NCBI RefSeq assembly: GCF_001511835.1
Contig: NZ_LN997848.1
Coordinates: 4,637,501-4,701,500 of the forward strand
Source: Magnetospirillum sp. XM-1
GTDB taxonomy: Bacteria; Pseudomonadota; Alphaproteobacteria; Rhodospirillales; Magnetospirillaceae
Length of the DNA: 64,000 bases
Direction: 5' to 3'
This document shows, in pieces, positions 33,924-43,816 of this stretch. Each line of letters starts with the position of its first letter. Positions within the stretch are counted from its first letter, which is position 1. The notes under the pieces are model-generated. The model had not been told where the DNA came from and ran no database searches. It saw nothing but the letters and a program-made list of their open reading frames with translations. The translations under genes were made by a program, and so were the position numbers.

Positions 33924-35930
33924 TCAGGCCGCGTCCCGAATGGGCCGGCGTCCGGCGATCAGGCGCTGGAACTCCTCCTGCCAGCGGCCTTCCACATCGG
34001 GGCTGAGTTCGAGATTGCCGTGCAGACGTCCGTTCTCGCATTCGCGACCGACCATGGACAGCGCCACCGAGCAGCCCTCGATGCGCACCTTGACCCGCAT
34101 GCCCTTGCCCACCGGACAGACGTCGCCCTGAATGGTCAGGCCCTGTTCGGACACCTCGTCGAACACCACCGGCACCTCCTGGCCGTCCATATCCACCGAC
34201 CCCTTGACGCCCAGGGCGTAGCGCGGGGAATTGCGGCGGTCGACCTCCTTGGTGGCGGTGCGCACCACCCGGACGATGACGCTTTTCAGCGCCTCGATGG
34301 AATGGGCCACGTCCAGCGAGATGGCGTTGACCCGGGCAGCGCGTTCGCCGGTGGCGCCCGCTTCCTCCGAGACTTCGGCGATACGCTGGGCCACCTCCTG
34401 GGCGGCGCGGGTGGTCTCGGTGATGTTGCGGGCGATTTCCTGGGTGGCGGCGTTCTGCTGGCGGATGGCTTCGGCCACGCTGACCGAGACTCCCTCCACC
34501 TCCTGGATGGCCCCGGTGATCTCGCCCACCGAGGCGACGGCCTCGGCGGTGCTGGCCTGGACCTCGCCGATCTGGGCCGAGATCTCCTCGGTGGCCTTGG
34601 CGGTCTGGTTGGCGAGGTTCTTGACCTCGTTGGCGACGACGGCGAAGCCCTTGCCCGCCTCGCCGGCCCGGGCCGCCTCGATGGTGGCGTTCAAGGCCAG
34701 CAGGTTGGTCTGCGACGCGATGCTCTGGATCAGGTTGGCGACCTCGCCGATGCGGTTCACCGCCGCCGACAGGCGGACGATGGTGTCCTGGGCCTTGTCG
34801 GCGGCGGCCACCGCCCCGCCGGTGACGCGGTTGGCGGTGGCGATCTGCTCGCCGATGCCATGGATGGAGGCCGACAATTGCTCGGCGGCGGCCGAGACCG
34901 TCTGGGCGTTGGACAGCGCCTGGGTGGCGGCGGCGGCGACGCTTTGGCTGCTGCCGCCCACCGCGCCGGCCGATTGCGCCATCTGGCCGGCGTTGTCGGC
35001 CATCAGCGAGGTCTGGCTGGCCACCTGCTCGACGGCGGCGCGGGTCTCCAGTTCCACCGTCTCGGCCATGTTCTGCAGCGCCGCGACGCGCTCGGCGAAG
35101 GCGGCGTCCCGCTCCTGCTCCTGGGCGGCGCGCAAGGCTTCCGCCTCGCGCATGGCGTCGCGGAACACCCGGACCGCGCGCGCCATCTCGCCCAGTTCGT
35201 CATGGGCCTCGACCGAGGGGATGTTGACCGAAAGATTCCCTCCGGCCAGGTCCCGCATGGTTTCAGTCAGGCGGTTGATGGGCTGCGACACCCGGCGGAA
35301 GGCGGTCCACGCCGCCCAGCCGATGCCGGCGGCCAGTCCCAGCACCGCCAGCCACACCATGGCCTGCAGGCGGCTTTCGTAGAAATCGTCCAGGCCCTTG
35401 ACCACTTCGACCACCCGGGCGGCGTTGGCGGAGGCCAGGATCTCGATCTGCTTGTTCAGCTCCTGGCGGTTGGCGCGGTTGGCGTCGTTGTCGCCGAAGA
35501 CCCGGGCCTGGGGCGCGCCGACCTCGCGCCCCAGGCGCACCAGTTCGGTGCGGAAGGCGGCGAACTGGGCGGCATGCTCGATCGCCGGCTTGAAGGCGCT
35601 TCGCTCCGCCTCGGGGACCAGGGCGGTCCACTCGGCCATCAGCCGGTTGATCTCGGCGACGTTCTTGAGGAGAGGCGGAGCGTATTTCTCCACTTCCTTG
35701 GCGTCCCGGCTCATGTAGATGCCGCGTGAATCCATCACCACGGCGTTGATCAGCCCGTTGACCCTCTCGCCGATCACCGCGCGCTGGGATGCGCCTTGCA
35801 TCTCCATCACATGCTGGTGATAGGTGGCCATGGAGCGGATGCCCACCAGGGCCATGGCGATGGCGGCGAGCCCGACCAGCCCGACGGCGGCGAAAATCCG
35901 GATCTTCAGCGACAGGCGAAACATGGGCAT
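33924..35930 (-). CDS. Methyl-accepting chemotaxis protein with C-terminal PilZ domain
   Basis: A 668-residue chemoreceptor. There are two membrane segments (about 10-30 and 190-212) around a helical ligand domain. HAMP follows (about 212-265), then the signalling coiled coil with the conserved tip [20 protein letters not shown]. Residues about 570-650 form a PilZ-like domain ([13 protein letters not shown], then a GLTIQGD segment), the usual c-di-GMP receptor. The Arg pair of PilZ RxxxR is present as RRNSPR. This fusion would couple c-di-GMP level to chemotaxis. ATG 35930 has GGAGGGGG. Confidence 0.9.
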   Translation of the reverse strand: MPMFRLSLKIRIFAAVGLVGLAAIAMALVGIRSMATYHQHVMEMQGASQRAVIGERVNGLINAVVMDSRGIYMSRDAKEVEKYAPPLLKNVAEINRLMAEWTALVPEAERSAFKPAIEHAAQFAAFRTELVRLGREVGAPQARVFGDNDANRANRQELNKQIEILASANAARVVEVVKGLDDFYESRLQAMVWLAVLGLAAGIGWAAWTAFRRVSQPINRLTETMRDLAGGNLSVNIPSVEAHDELGEMARAVRVFRDAMREAEALRAAQEQERDAAFAERVAALQNMAETVELETRAAVEQVASQTSLMADNAGQMAQSAGAVGGSSQSVAAAATQALSNAQTVSAAAEQLSASIHGIGEQIATANRVTGGAVAAADKAQDTIVRLSAAVNRIGEVANLIQSIASQTNLLALNATIEAARAGEAGKGFAVVANEVKNLANQTAKATEEISAQIGEVQASTAEAVASVGEITGAIQEVEGVSVSVAEAIRQQNAATQEIARNITETTRAAQEVAQRIAEVSEEAGATGERAARVNAISLDVAHSIEALKSVIVRVVRTATKEVDRRNSPRYALGVKGSVDMDGQEVPVVFDEVSEQGLTIQGDVCPVGKGMRVKVRIEGCSVALSMVGRECENGRLHGNLELSPDVEGRWQEEFQRLIAGRRPIRDAA

Positions 35931-36036
35931 GTCCCCCTCCCCGAATCGGGAAATCACTGAGGACAGGTAAGTCGCCCTATGGCTGAATCTCAGGTCATAG
36001 ACACTATGTCTTACGGTCTAAGGTATGAACCGGAGA

Positions 36037-36936
36037 TCAGCGTCCGATCACCAGGGTTGCCCAACCGTCGATGACGATCCGCTGCTTCAGGGTCAGGCCC
36101 TGGCGCTCGTGATTGGCCATGACCATGCGCTCCTGGCGCTCCAGCAAGCCCGACAGGATCGCCAGCCCGCCGGGCGCCAGATGGGTGGCGAGATCGGGGG
36201 CGAAGCGGCACAGCGGTCGCGCCAGGATGTTGGAGAAGATCAGGTCGTAGGGCTTGCCGCGCCCCACCACCGGATTGCGGTAGCCGTCGCTGACCACGGC
36301 GGTGACGAAGCGGGCCACACCGTTATTGGCGGCATTGCCGGCCAGGACCTTGACCGCCGAGGGGTCGATATCGGTGCAGACCACCATGGAGGCCCAGCAC
36401 TTGGCCGCCGCGATGCCGAGAATGCCCGAGCCGGAGCCCAGATCAAGCACGGCCCGGCGGCGGTGCTTCTTGACCAGGGAATCCAGGGCCAGCAGGCAGC
36501 CCCGCGTGGTGGCGTGCTCGCCCGAGCCGAAGGCGGTGCCGGCGTCGATCTCGATGCCGATGGAGCCCACCGGCGGCTTGCCGTCCCAGTGGGAGCCGTG
36601 GACGAAGAAGCGGCCGGCGGCGATGGGGGGGAAATCACGCAGGTTCTCCAGCACCCAATCCACGTTGGGCAGCATCTCGATGCCCAACGGCGGGACGTCG
36701 ATGCCGTTGGCGGCGGCCACGGCGGACAGGCCTGCGACGATGGCGGTCCGGTCGGGCGGCGTGCGCGAGAAGCCCTCCAGGAACCAGTCGCACTCGCCGT
36801 CCGAGATGCCCGAGCGGTCCTCCATGAACATGGTCACCGCCTCGGCGTGGCGCTCGAACACCTCCTCGAACACCGGAAGGGTCTCCATGGAAACGGTGAG
36901 GCGCAGGCGCCAGATGTCGGGGAAAACGGGGGGCAT
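36037..36936 (-). CDS. prmA: Ribosomal protein L11 methyltransferase
   Basis: A 299-residue AdoMet-dependent enzyme that trimethylates ribosomal protein L11. The substrate-binding N-terminal part is followed by the Rossmann domain: GTAFGSGEHATTRGCLLAL, VLDLGSGSGILGIAAAK and DLIFSNILARPL. ATG 36936 has GGAG eight bases upstream. It lies 19 bp after the helicase stop, so the two are probably co-transcribed. Confidence 0.92.
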   Translation of the reverse strand: MPPVFPDIWRLRLTVSMETLPVFEEVFERHAEAVTMFMEDRSGISDGECDWFLEGFSRTPPDRTAIVAGLSAVAAANGIDVPPLGIEMLPNVDWVLENLRDFPPIAAGRFFVHGSHWDGKPPVGSIGIEIDAGTAFGSGEHATTRGCLLALDSLVKKHRRRAVLDLGSGSGILGIAAAKCWASMVVCTDIDPSAVKVLAGNAANNGVARFVTAVVSDGYRNPVVGRGKPYDLIFSNILARPLCRFAPDLATHLAPGGLAILSGLLERQERMVMANHERQGLTLKQRIVIDGWATLVIGR

Positions 36937-36955
36937 CAAAATCACTCCGAAAGGA

Positions 36956-39238
36956 TCAAATCGCCGAAACGAAACTGTCGAGCACCTTCTTGGTTCCCGC
37001 CTTGTCGAAGGCGATCTCCAGCTTGTTGCCGTCCAGCGACAGCACGGTGCCGTTGCCGAACTTGTCGTGGAAGACCCGCTGGCCCGGTTTGAAGCCGCCT
37101 TCGCTCTGACGGGCCTTGGGCTGGCTCCAGGCGGTGGGCGCGGCGGCCGCACGGGGCTGGCCGAAGCGGGCACGGCTCCAGGCGGGATCGTTCCAGGCCG
37201 CCTTGGATTCCGCCAGCCCGCCGCCGTACAGCCCGCGCTCGCCCGAGCGTTCCACATGGGACTCGGGCAGTTCCTCGACGAAGCGGGACGGCAGCTGGGA
37301 TTTCCACTGGTTGTAGATGCGGCGGTTGGCGGCGAAGGTGACCAGCACCCGCTTGCGGGCCCGCGTCAGCCCCACATAGGCCAGGCGACGCTCCTCCTCC
37401 AGCCCGGAGGTGCCGGATTCGGACAGAGCGCGGATATGGGGGAAGACCTCCTCCTCCCAGCCGGGCAGGAACACCGAATCGAATTCCAGCCCCTTGGCCC
37501 CGTGCAGCGTCATGATCACCACGCTGTCGGCTTCGGCCTTGGAATCGTTTTCCATGACCAGGGCCACGTGTTCGAGGAAGCTGGGCAGCGAATCGTATTC
37601 CTCCAGCGCCGCCACCAGTTCCTTCAGGTTCTCCACCCGGCCCGGCGCGTCGGCCGACTTGTCGGCCTTCCACATGTCCACATAGCCGGATTCGTCCAAG
37701 ATCGTGGCGGCCAGCTCGGCGTGGGGCATGGAATCGAGCAGCGAGCGCCAGCGGTCCACATCCTCGACGAACTTGGCCAGGGCCTGACGCGGCTTGGGCT
37801 TCAACTCGTCGGTGCCGGTCAGCCGGCGGGCGGCCTCCAGCAGCGGCACCTGCTCGGCGCGGGCGGCAAGGTGGATGGTCTGGATGGCGGCCTCGCCCAG
37901 ACCGCGCTTGGGCGTGTTGACGATCCGCTCGAAGGCCAGCCCGTCCGAGGCCGAGACCACCAGGCGCAGATAGGCCATGGCGTCACGGATCTCGAGCCGC
38001 TCGTAGAAGCGCGGTCCGCCGATGACGCGATAGGGAATGCCGGTGGTGATCAGCCGTTCCTCGAACTCGCGGGTCTGGAAGCCGGCGCGCACTAAGATGG
38101 CCATGGAGGACAGCTTCTCGCCCTTGCGCTGCAGCGCCTCGATCTCCTCGACCACGAGGCGCGCCTCGGCCTCGCCGTCCCACACCGCCATGGTGCGGAT
38201 CTTCTCGATGGCGGAATCGTCATGGGCCAGACCGGGGCGCAGCGTCTTGCCCAGCCGCCCGGCATTGTTGGCGATCAGGGCCGAGGCCGCCGCCAGGATG
38301 TGGGGGGTCGAGCGGTAATTGCTTTCGAGGCGCACCACCTTGGCCCCGGGGAAGTCCTTCTCGAAGCGCAGGATGTTGCCCACCTCGGCGCCGCGCCAGG
38401 AATAGATGGACTGGTCGTCGTCGCCGACGCAGCAGATGTTGCGATGGGTCTGGGCCAACAGGCGCAGCCACAGATACTGGGCCACGTTGGTGTCCTGGTA
38501 TTCGTCCACCAGCAGGTAGCGGAAACGGCCCTGCCAGCGGGCCAGGGCTTCCGCGTCGGACAGGAACACGGTCAGCACATGCAGCAGCAGGTCGCCGAAA
38601 TCGCAGGCGTTGAGAGCCTTGAGCCGCTCCTGGTAGGCGCGGTACAGCGCCTTGGCCTGGCCCTCGGCGCCCCCGTCGGCCGCCGCCTTGTCGGGGGTGA
38701 CCGCGCGGTCCTTCCAGCGCTGGATGGTGGCCATCAGTCCCTGGGGTGGCGTGGCCTTGGCATCCACATGGGCGTCGGCCATCACCTGCTTTAAGACCCG
38801 CATCTGGTCGTCGGCGTCCAGCACGGTGAAATCGCCGGAAAGCCCGACCGCCTCGGCATGGGAGCGCAGGATGCGCAGGCACAGCGAATGGAAGGTGCCC
38901 AGCCAGATGCCGTCGGCCACCGGGCCGACCAGCTGGCCGACGCGCTCCTTCATCTCGCGCGCCGCGCGGTTGGTGAAGGTCACCGCCAGGCATTGCCAGG
39001 GCTGGGCCAGGCCCGACGCCAGGATGTGGGCCAGACGCGACGTCAGCACCTTGGTCTTGCCGGTGCCGGCCCCCGACAGCACCAGCACCGGCCCGTCGGT
39101 GGTGGTCACCGCCTGGAACTGCTCGGGGTTCAGCCCCTTCAGCCAAGGGGCGTCCAGCGGCACCGGCCGGGGACCGGATGCACGGGGGAAAGACAGCGCG
39201 GAGGGCGCCTCGTCGTCAAGGGCGAAGGGATCGGACAT
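36956..39238 (-). CDS. uvrD: UvrD/PcrA-family ATP-dependent DNA helicase
   Basis: A 760-residue superfamily 1A helicase. Walker A is GAGTGKTKVL (about residue 48), motif II DEYQDTN, motif III QSIYSWRGAE, motif V VIMTLHGAKGLEFD and motif VI VGLTRARKRVLV. The C-terminal about 50 residues form the Tudor-like RNA-polymerase-binding region (GQRVFHDKFGNGTVL). It acts in mismatch and excision repair and removes stalled polymerase. Whether the ortholog is uvrD or pcrA is a naming matter. Confidence 0.93.
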   Translation of the reverse strand: MSDPFALDDEAPSALSFPRASGPRPVPLDAPWLKGLNPEQFQAVTTTDGPVLVLSGAGTGKTKVLTSRLAHILASGLAQPWQCLAVTFTNRAAREMKERVGQLVGPVADGIWLGTFHSLCLRILRSHAEAVGLSGDFTVLDADDQMRVLKQVMADAHVDAKATPPQGLMATIQRWKDRAVTPDKAAADGGAEGQAKALYRAYQERLKALNACDFGDLLLHVLTVFLSDAEALARWQGRFRYLLVDEYQDTNVAQYLWLRLLAQTHRNICCVGDDDQSIYSWRGAEVGNILRFEKDFPGAKVVRLESNYRSTPHILAAASALIANNAGRLGKTLRPGLAHDDSAIEKIRTMAVWDGEAEARLVVEEIEALQRKGEKLSSMAILVRAGFQTREFEERLITTGIPYRVIGGPRFYERLEIRDAMAYLRLVVSASDGLAFERIVNTPKRGLGEAAIQTIHLAARAEQVPLLEAARRLTGTDELKPKPRQALAKFVEDVDRWRSLLDSMPHAELAATILDESGYVDMWKADKSADAPGRVENLKELVAALEEYDSLPSFLEHVALVMENDSKAEADSVVIMTLHGAKGLEFDSVFLPGWEEEVFPHIRALSESGTSGLEEERRLAYVGLTRARKRVLVTFAANRRIYNQWKSQLPSRFVEELPESHVERSGERGLYGGGLAESKAAWNDPAWSRARFGQPRAAAAPTAWSQPKARQSEGGFKPGQRVFHDKFGNGTVLSLDGNKLEIAFDKAGTKKVLDSFVSAI

Positions 39239-39392
39239 GGGGCGGAGTGTGGCCGAACCCACCGGGCGACGCAACGCCTGTCCCGCTATTCCTGCAATGC
39301 GGCTGTGTGAGGCGGTTCATTGAAGCGTGGGCGGCCAAGGCCCAGACTCGATCCATTAAGAGCGCGTTCCACCCAAGTCAGGGAGGTCCGCC

Positions 39393-39950
39393 ATGCGCAA
39401 ACGTCTTCTCCTCGCCGCCACCCTCGCCCTGACGGCCATCGCCTTGCCCGCCTGGGGCGGCGAATGGGCCATTCCGGCAGCTTCGCAGCCCGGCTGGTCC
39501 CCCAACACCACCGTGGCCCTCAAGATGGGGGTTCTGGTTCCCGATTCCTCCGTGGGCAGCGGCCTGGCCGGCGGCTTCGAGATCGCCATCGACGATCCGC
39601 TGATCCAGCTGCCCTATGGCAAGATCCGCGACCAGTTCAGCTACAACCGCTTCGATCATGGCGGACTTGAGCTCCAGACCCTGGAATTCAACCCCCACTA
39701 CATGATCCCCATCATCGACAACATGTGGATCGGCGGTGGACCGGGAATCGGCTGGGCCTTCACCCACAGCGATACGGGTCCCAGCCCCGACATGCTGACG
39801 GCCCAACTGGGCGCCAGCGCCTATTACACGGCGGGCCAGCTGATGATCGGCCTGGAAAGCCGCTATCAGTGGGCCGGCGACGAACGGGTGGGCGGCGCGT
39901 CGAGCGCCGACAACTGGCTGACCATGCTGAAGATCGGCTACGCCTACTGA
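39393..39950 (+). CDS. Outer-membrane beta-barrel protein
   Basis: A 185-residue protein with a signal peptide (residues 1-22, LPAWG) and alternating beta strands ending in an aromatic residue (IGYAY), as expected for a small outer-membrane barrel. GGGAGG precedes ATG 39393. No specific family is assigned. Confidence 0.75.
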   Translation: MRKRLLLAATLALTAIALPAWGGEWAIPAASQPGWSPNTTVALKMGVLVPDSSVGSGLAGGFEIAIDDPLIQLPYGKIRDQFSYNRFDHGGLELQTLEFNPHYMIPIIDNMWIGGGPGIGWAFTHSDTGPSPDMLTAQLGASAYYTAGQLMIGLESRYQWAGDERVGGASSADNWLTMLKIGYAY

Positions 39951-39973
39951 CCATGTCGTGACGGCGTGAGCAT

Positions 39974-40001
39974 CACCGGAGCGGTTCATGCCGCTCCGGT
40001 G
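39974..40001 (+). terminator. Hairpin after the outer-membrane protein gene
   Basis: CACCGGAGCGG pairs perfectly with CCGCTCCGGTG around TTCATG, 24 bp after the stop. T-run is lacking. Confidence 0.55.
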
Positions 40002-40130
40002 GAAGATGGTTCCTGCCATCAATCATCCCGGCAGCCATGCGGGTACACATTGTATCCCTGTATGACGTTTCTCGACAGAGTATGACCTCAACGCGCTTCC
40101 ACACCCTTCTAAGGAGGTGTATCTTTTGTC

Positions 40131-40169
40131 ATGCGCTCAACAATTTCAACTATGAGAATAGAGCTATGA
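40131..40169 (+). CDS. Possible 12-codon leader peptide
   Basis: A perfect AAGGAGG (40111-40117) is followed 13 bases later by ATG 40131, which opens MRSTISTMRIEL and stops with TGA overlapping the ATG of the CoA transferase (ATGA). Spacing is long for good initiation, so this is tentative. It would couple translation of the main gene. Confidence 0.3.
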   Translation: MRSTISTMRIEL

Positions 40170-41650
40170 AAGGTTGTTTTTCATCAGCCCAGATATCCAG
40201 GATCAGCCCTTCATCCAGCGCCGGCGCCCTCGATGAGCTTCTGACCCTGGGTGGGTTGGAGGAACGGCCCGGCGGCGCCATCGAGATCACCGGCAGCGAC
40301 CCGTATTTCCCCACCACCCATCGGGTGGGCGAGGCGGCGGCGGCGGTCCTGGCCGCCCATAGCGCGGCCATCGCCGAAATCTGGCGCCGCCGCAGCGGCC
40401 GCCGGCAACGGGTCACGGTCGATGCCGGAGCCGCCGCCATCTCCCTGGAATCCGTTCTGCTGATGACCCGGCGCGGCTATCCCGTGCCCTATACCGACAT
40501 CGCCTATCCCCTGACCAACTTTCACCCTTGCCGCGACGGCCGGGCCATTCACCTTCATGCCGGCTATCCCCATCTGCGCAACGGCCTGCTGGAACTGCTG
40601 GACTGTCCCAACTCCATCGAGAGTATCCGCACCCGGGTGGCCGAGTGGGATTCCTTCGCGCTGGAAGACGCCATCGCCGAACGCGGCCTGTGCGGGGCGG
40701 TGGGCCGCAGCCGCGAGGAATGGCAGGCCCATCCCCAGGGCGTCTGGCTGGCCACCCAGCCGCTGATCAGCGTCGAGCGCATCGGCGACAGCCCGCCCGA
40801 GCCGCTGCGTCCCGCCACGCGGCCGCTGTCGGGCATCCGCGTCATCGACCTGACCGACGTGCTGGCCGGGCCGACCGCCACCCGCACCCTGGCCGAGCAG
40901 GGCGCCTCGGTGCTGCGCATCCGCGCCCCGGAACGGCCGATCATTCCCGCCTTCATCCTCGATACCGGCCACGGCAAGCGGTCCACCGTGATGGACCTGA
41001 AGCGCGAGCCCGAAGCCCGGCGCATGCGCGCCCTGCTGGCCGAGGCAGACATCTTCGCCCAGAACTTCCGTCCCGGCGCCGTCGCCGGCCTGGGCTTCTC
41101 GGTGGAGGAAGCGGCGCGGCTGCGGCCCGGCATCATCTGCATGTCGCTCAGCTGCTATGGCGAGGGCGGGCCGTGGAGCGGCCGCCGTGGCTGGGAACAG
41201 CTGGCCCAGGCGGTCTCCGGCATGGCGGTGGCCGACGGCTCGGTCGCCGAGCCCAAGGTCAGCCCGGTGATTCCCAACGACTACATCACCGGATACCTGG
41301 CCGCCTACGGCATGGCGGTGGCGCTGCTGCGCCGGGCGACCGAAGGCGGCAGCTACCACGTCCGGGTCTCGCTGTCGCGCACCGCCATGTGGATTCAGTT
41401 CCTGGGCCGCATCAATCCCAAGCCGGAGGGTATCAGCGTGCCGCCGGAAACCATCCGCGCCATGGAACTGACCCGCGACACCGCCGACGGGCCGCTGCGT
41501 TTTCTGGGAGCGGTGGCCCGCTTCGAGGAAACCCGCGCCTATTGGGAATTGCCCAGCCCGCCCATGGCCGCCCACGACCCGGTCTGGCCCGAGCGGCCCG
41601 CCGAACCCGATGGACCGGCCTGCCCGGTGGATTTCTCCGTCCCGCGCTGA
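40166..41650 (+). CDS. Family III CoA transferase (CaiB/BaiF type)
   Basis: A 494-residue protein. The N-terminal third contains a degenerate duplicated half (THRVGEAAAAVLAAHSAAIA, then SLESVLLMTRRG). The canonical domain starts near residue 220 (GIRVIDLTDVLAGPTATRTL, then FAQNFRPGAVAGLGFS and CYGEGGPWSGRRGWEQLAQA). The Asp in IPNDYITG (residue 372) aligns with the catalytic aspartate. It would move CoA between acyl-CoA and a free acid. ATG 40166 is preferred; an in-frame ATG at 40082 is possible but its added residues are not family-like. Confidence 0.82.
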   Translation: MKGCFSSAQISRISPSSSAGALDELLTLGGLEERPGGAIEITGSDPYFPTTHRVGEAAAAVLAAHSAAIAEIWRRRSGRRQRVTVDAGAAAISLESVLLMTRRGYPVPYTDIAYPLTNFHPCRDGRAIHLHAGYPHLRNGLLELLDCPNSIESIRTRVAEWDSFALEDAIAERGLCGAVGRSREEWQAHPQGVWLATQPLISVERIGDSPPEPLRPATRPLSGIRVIDLTDVLAGPTATRTLAEQGASVLRIRAPERPIIPAFILDTGHGKRSTVMDLKREPEARRMRALLAEADIFAQNFRPGAVAGLGFSVEEAARLRPGIICMSLSCYGEGGPWSGRRGWEQLAQAVSGMAVADGSVAEPKVSPVIPNDYITGYLAAYGMAVALLRRATEGGSYHVRVSLSRTAMWIQFLGRINPKPEGISVPPETIRAMELTRDTADGPLRFLGAVARFEETRAYWELPSPPMAAHDPVWPERPAEPDGPACPVDFSVPR

Positions 41651-41653
41651 AGC

Positions 41654-41845
41654 CTACGTATTGCGGAGAACGGCGGCCAAGGCCTCGGGCGGCACCGGCG
41701 TGGCGGCAACGCCGCTGCGCTCGTAGCCGTGACAGCCGAGACAGGCCAGGGCCCACAGCGAACGGCCGGCAAAGGGCGATCCGCTCCGCTGGCATTGGCA
41801 ATCCTGGTAGTGGCGGCAGGCGCCGCAAGTGCCGGGAACGATCAT
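41654..41845 (-). CDS. Small cysteine-rich protein
   Basis: A 63-residue protein with seven cysteines in pairs (CGACRHYQDCQC and CLGCHGY), suggesting a metal or Fe-S site; one CxxCH pattern (CLGCH) is present but no signal peptide, so heme-c attachment is unlikely. ATG 41845 has GGAAGGG six bases upstream. Its 3' end lies 3 bp from the end of the converging CoA transferase. Confidence 0.6.
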   Translation of the reverse strand: MIVPGTCGACRHYQDCQCQRSGSPFAGRSLWALACLGCHGYERSGVAATPVPPEALAAVLRNT

Positions 41846-41947
41846 CGCACACCCTTCCAAATCACCCATCCTGGGCGGGGAGTATAGGGCCCGATGATGT
41901 CAGAATTTCCGTTCGCCATTGAACACGGCAACAACGGCGAAGCACCT

Positions 41948-42613
41948 TTATGACGAATTGCAACCGTTCGAGGTCGCCGCGCCGAACACCTCGGGGAAGG
42001 TGGCCATCAGGGCGCAATCCACGTCGTCCAGGGTGGGGGTGAGGCCCAGGTCCCACAGCGAGGTGACGCCATGCTCGCGGATGCCGCAGGGCACGATGCC
42101 CTCGAAGTGGGTAAGATCGGGGTCGACGTTGAGCGCGATGCCGTGGAAGGTCACCCAGTGGCGCACCCGCACGCCGATGGCGGCGATCTTGTCTTCGCGC
42201 CCGCCTCCCCTGTCCACCCAGATGCCGACGCGGCCCGGCCGGCGCTCGCCCTTGACCACGAAGCGCGCCAGGGTGCGGATGATCCACTCCTCGAGATTGC
42301 AGACATAGGCCCGGATGTCGGCGCCGCGCTTCTTCAGGTCGAGCAGCACATAGGCCACCCGCTGTCCCGGGCCGTGATAGGTGTACTGCCCGCCGCGCCC
42401 CGCCTCATAGACTGGAAAACGGTCGGGATCGACCAGATCCCGAGGGTCGGCGCTGGTGCCCGCCGTATAGAGCGGCGGATGCTCCAAAAGCCACACCAGT
42501 TCCGGCGCCGTGCCGGCCCGGATGGCGGCGACGCGCTCCTCCATGGCGGCGACCGCCTGGGGATAATCGACGGGAGAATCGGAAATCCGCCACTCGACGG
42601 GAGAATTCATCAT
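41948..42613 (-). CDS. lipB: Octanoyl-[ACP]:protein N-octanoyltransferase
   Basis: A 221-residue enzyme that transfers octanoyl from ACP to lipoyl domains, the first step of lipoic acid synthesis. The family motif [20 protein letters not shown], the catalytic Lys segment [20 protein letters not shown] and the catalytic Cys in GIVPCGI are all present. ATG 42613 (or 42610) is chosen over a GTG two codons earlier. lipA is not in the window. Confidence 0.93.
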   Translation of the reverse strand: MMNSPVEWRISDSPVDYPQAVAAMEERVAAIRAGTAPELVWLLEHPPLYTAGTSADPRDLVDPDRFPVYEAGRGGQYTYHGPGQRVAYVLLDLKKRGADIRAYVCNLEEWIIRTLARFVVKGERRPGRVGIWVDRGGGREDKIAAIGVRVRHWVTFHGIALNVDPDLTHFEGIVPCGIREHGVTSLWDLGLTPTLDDVDCALMATFPEVFGAATSNGCNSS

Positions 42614-42703
42614 GGACACCGGGAGACCGCGCTTGATTCGTCCGAGGTGATTTGGTATTCCCCTCTCTCCTCGTTGGCAAGCCCTTCGAGGCTACCGGAG
42701 AAC

Positions 42704-42790
42704 GCGGCCATGGCGGAACTGGTAGACGCGCAAGCTTGAGGTGCTTGTGGGGTAACACCCGTGGAAGTTCGAGTCTTCTTGGCCGCACCA
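42704..42790 (+). tRNA. tRNA-Leu (anticodon GAG)
   Basis: An 87-nt class II tRNA: acceptor GCGGCCA pairs with TGGCCGC, anticodon stem CAAGC/GCTTG encloses loop TTGAGGT (anticodon GAG), a long variable arm (GGGGTAACACCC) follows, and CCA is encoded. The second accessory region begins just after it. Confidence 0.95.
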
Positions 42791-42891
42791 ATTTTCAAGG
42801 TATTTTTCTTGTTTTTTTTCAACGTGTTGATCGGATAGGAAAGCAGCAGAAGTCATCAAAGAGTCAGTTAAGCTGCTGCAGGCCGAAACGA

Positions 42892-42920
42892 AAAAGCCCC
42901 GCCGGGATGGCGGGGCTTTT
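42892..42920. terminator. Bidirectional terminator
   Basis: AAAAGCCCCGCC pairs perfectly with GGCGGGGCTTTT around GGGAT. It ends the AlpA-like gene on the minus strand and could also end tRNA-Leu transcription. Confidence 0.85.
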
Positions 42921-42934
42921 GTTTGAGCGGACCG

Positions 42935-43117
42935 TCATCCCTGCTCAACCGGATGCTTTTCGATCCAAGCGTGAACGTCAATTTCCGCGTAGCGCACCCC
43001 CTTTCCACCCACCCGAAAAAACTTCGGTCCACGCCCAAGGGCACGGAGCCGTTCAATGGTCCTGGTGGACAACCGAGCCAAGGTGGCAACTTCCTTGGTC
43101 GTCAGATATCGCTTCAT
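42935..43117 (-). CDS. AlpA/MerR-like helix-turn-helix protein
   Basis: A 60-residue DNA-binding protein: YLTTKEVATLARLSTRTIER followed by GPKFFRVGGKGVRY and VHAWIE, the standard small excisionase/AlpA layout. It sits 145 bp from a tRNA, so it may be a remnant regulator of an element inserted there; no integrase is beside it. Confidence 0.75.
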   Translation of the reverse strand: MKRYLTTKEVATLARLSTRTIERLRALGRGPKFFRVGGKGVRYAEIDVHAWIEKHPVEQG

Positions 43118-43362
43118 TCTGCATCTCCACTGTCTGTCCTAATAGGTGGCAGCCCCATTCGGGGCTTCCATCAGATTCCAAGAGAACTTTTCGCACACGT
43201 ACCGCACTGCAACAGGGCGACAACAGCGACAGGAACGACCCTGTTCATTATCATCGAGATCGTGGTGATAGCGCTGCCACCGATCACTGCCCTTTAGCCT
43301 CCAGGGAAATTGGGGTTATCCCGTCGCCAATGTAAATCCGTTGGCTATGTTCGGGGAGAGCA

Positions 43363-43596
43363 TCAGGGGATGGGGGGCCACGAGCCAACGACGAAACCTC
43401 CGTCATCGACCTCGCCGCCATCGGCAAGAATCGTTGATGTGTAGAGCCGAAACCGAACCTGGGATGGCCTTTCCCGGTATATCGCAAGGGGCCACACCAT
43501 TAGATCAGCGGCGACATTACACACCTGTTCTGGGGTGTGATTGGCGACCAGGGCAAACTGGCGGCCAAAATCGTTATCGAAGTCATTGGAGTCCAT
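43363..43596 (-). CDS. Small hypothetical protein
   Basis: A 77-residue protein with GAGGAGG ten bases before ATG 43596. Its sequence (FGRQFALVANHTPEQVCNVA, then YTSTILADGGEVDDGGF) looks real but matches no family I know. Bases 43118-43362 and 43597-43816 around it hold nothing else convincing besides a small stem at 43151-43166. Confidence 0.45.
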   Translation of the reverse strand: MDSNDFDNDFGRQFALVANHTPEQVCNVAADLMVWPLAIYRERPSQVRFRLYTSTILADGGEVDDGGFVVGSWPPIP

Positions 43597-43816
43597 TGCA
43601 GACAAGCCTCCTCTGTTAGCGCCAGCAATCACCCGACGCGGTTGTAATACTAAGTTCTGATTGAGTTGTGAGCTTGAGCCGTGAGCGCCCTACGCCTTGA
43701 CATTGCTCCGCAGGACGAGAAGGGTAAGATCGGCTACCATGCTGCTGGTGGTCATTGTCGCTCCAGGTCCAGATGTCAGCGGTTCATTTGTCCGATCCGC
43801 GATGTCAGCATCTTAA

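Noticed and set aside
42704-42790. tRNA-Leu as a proven attachment site of the second region
   Set aside because: No duplicate of its 3' end was found in the window and no integrase is adjacent.
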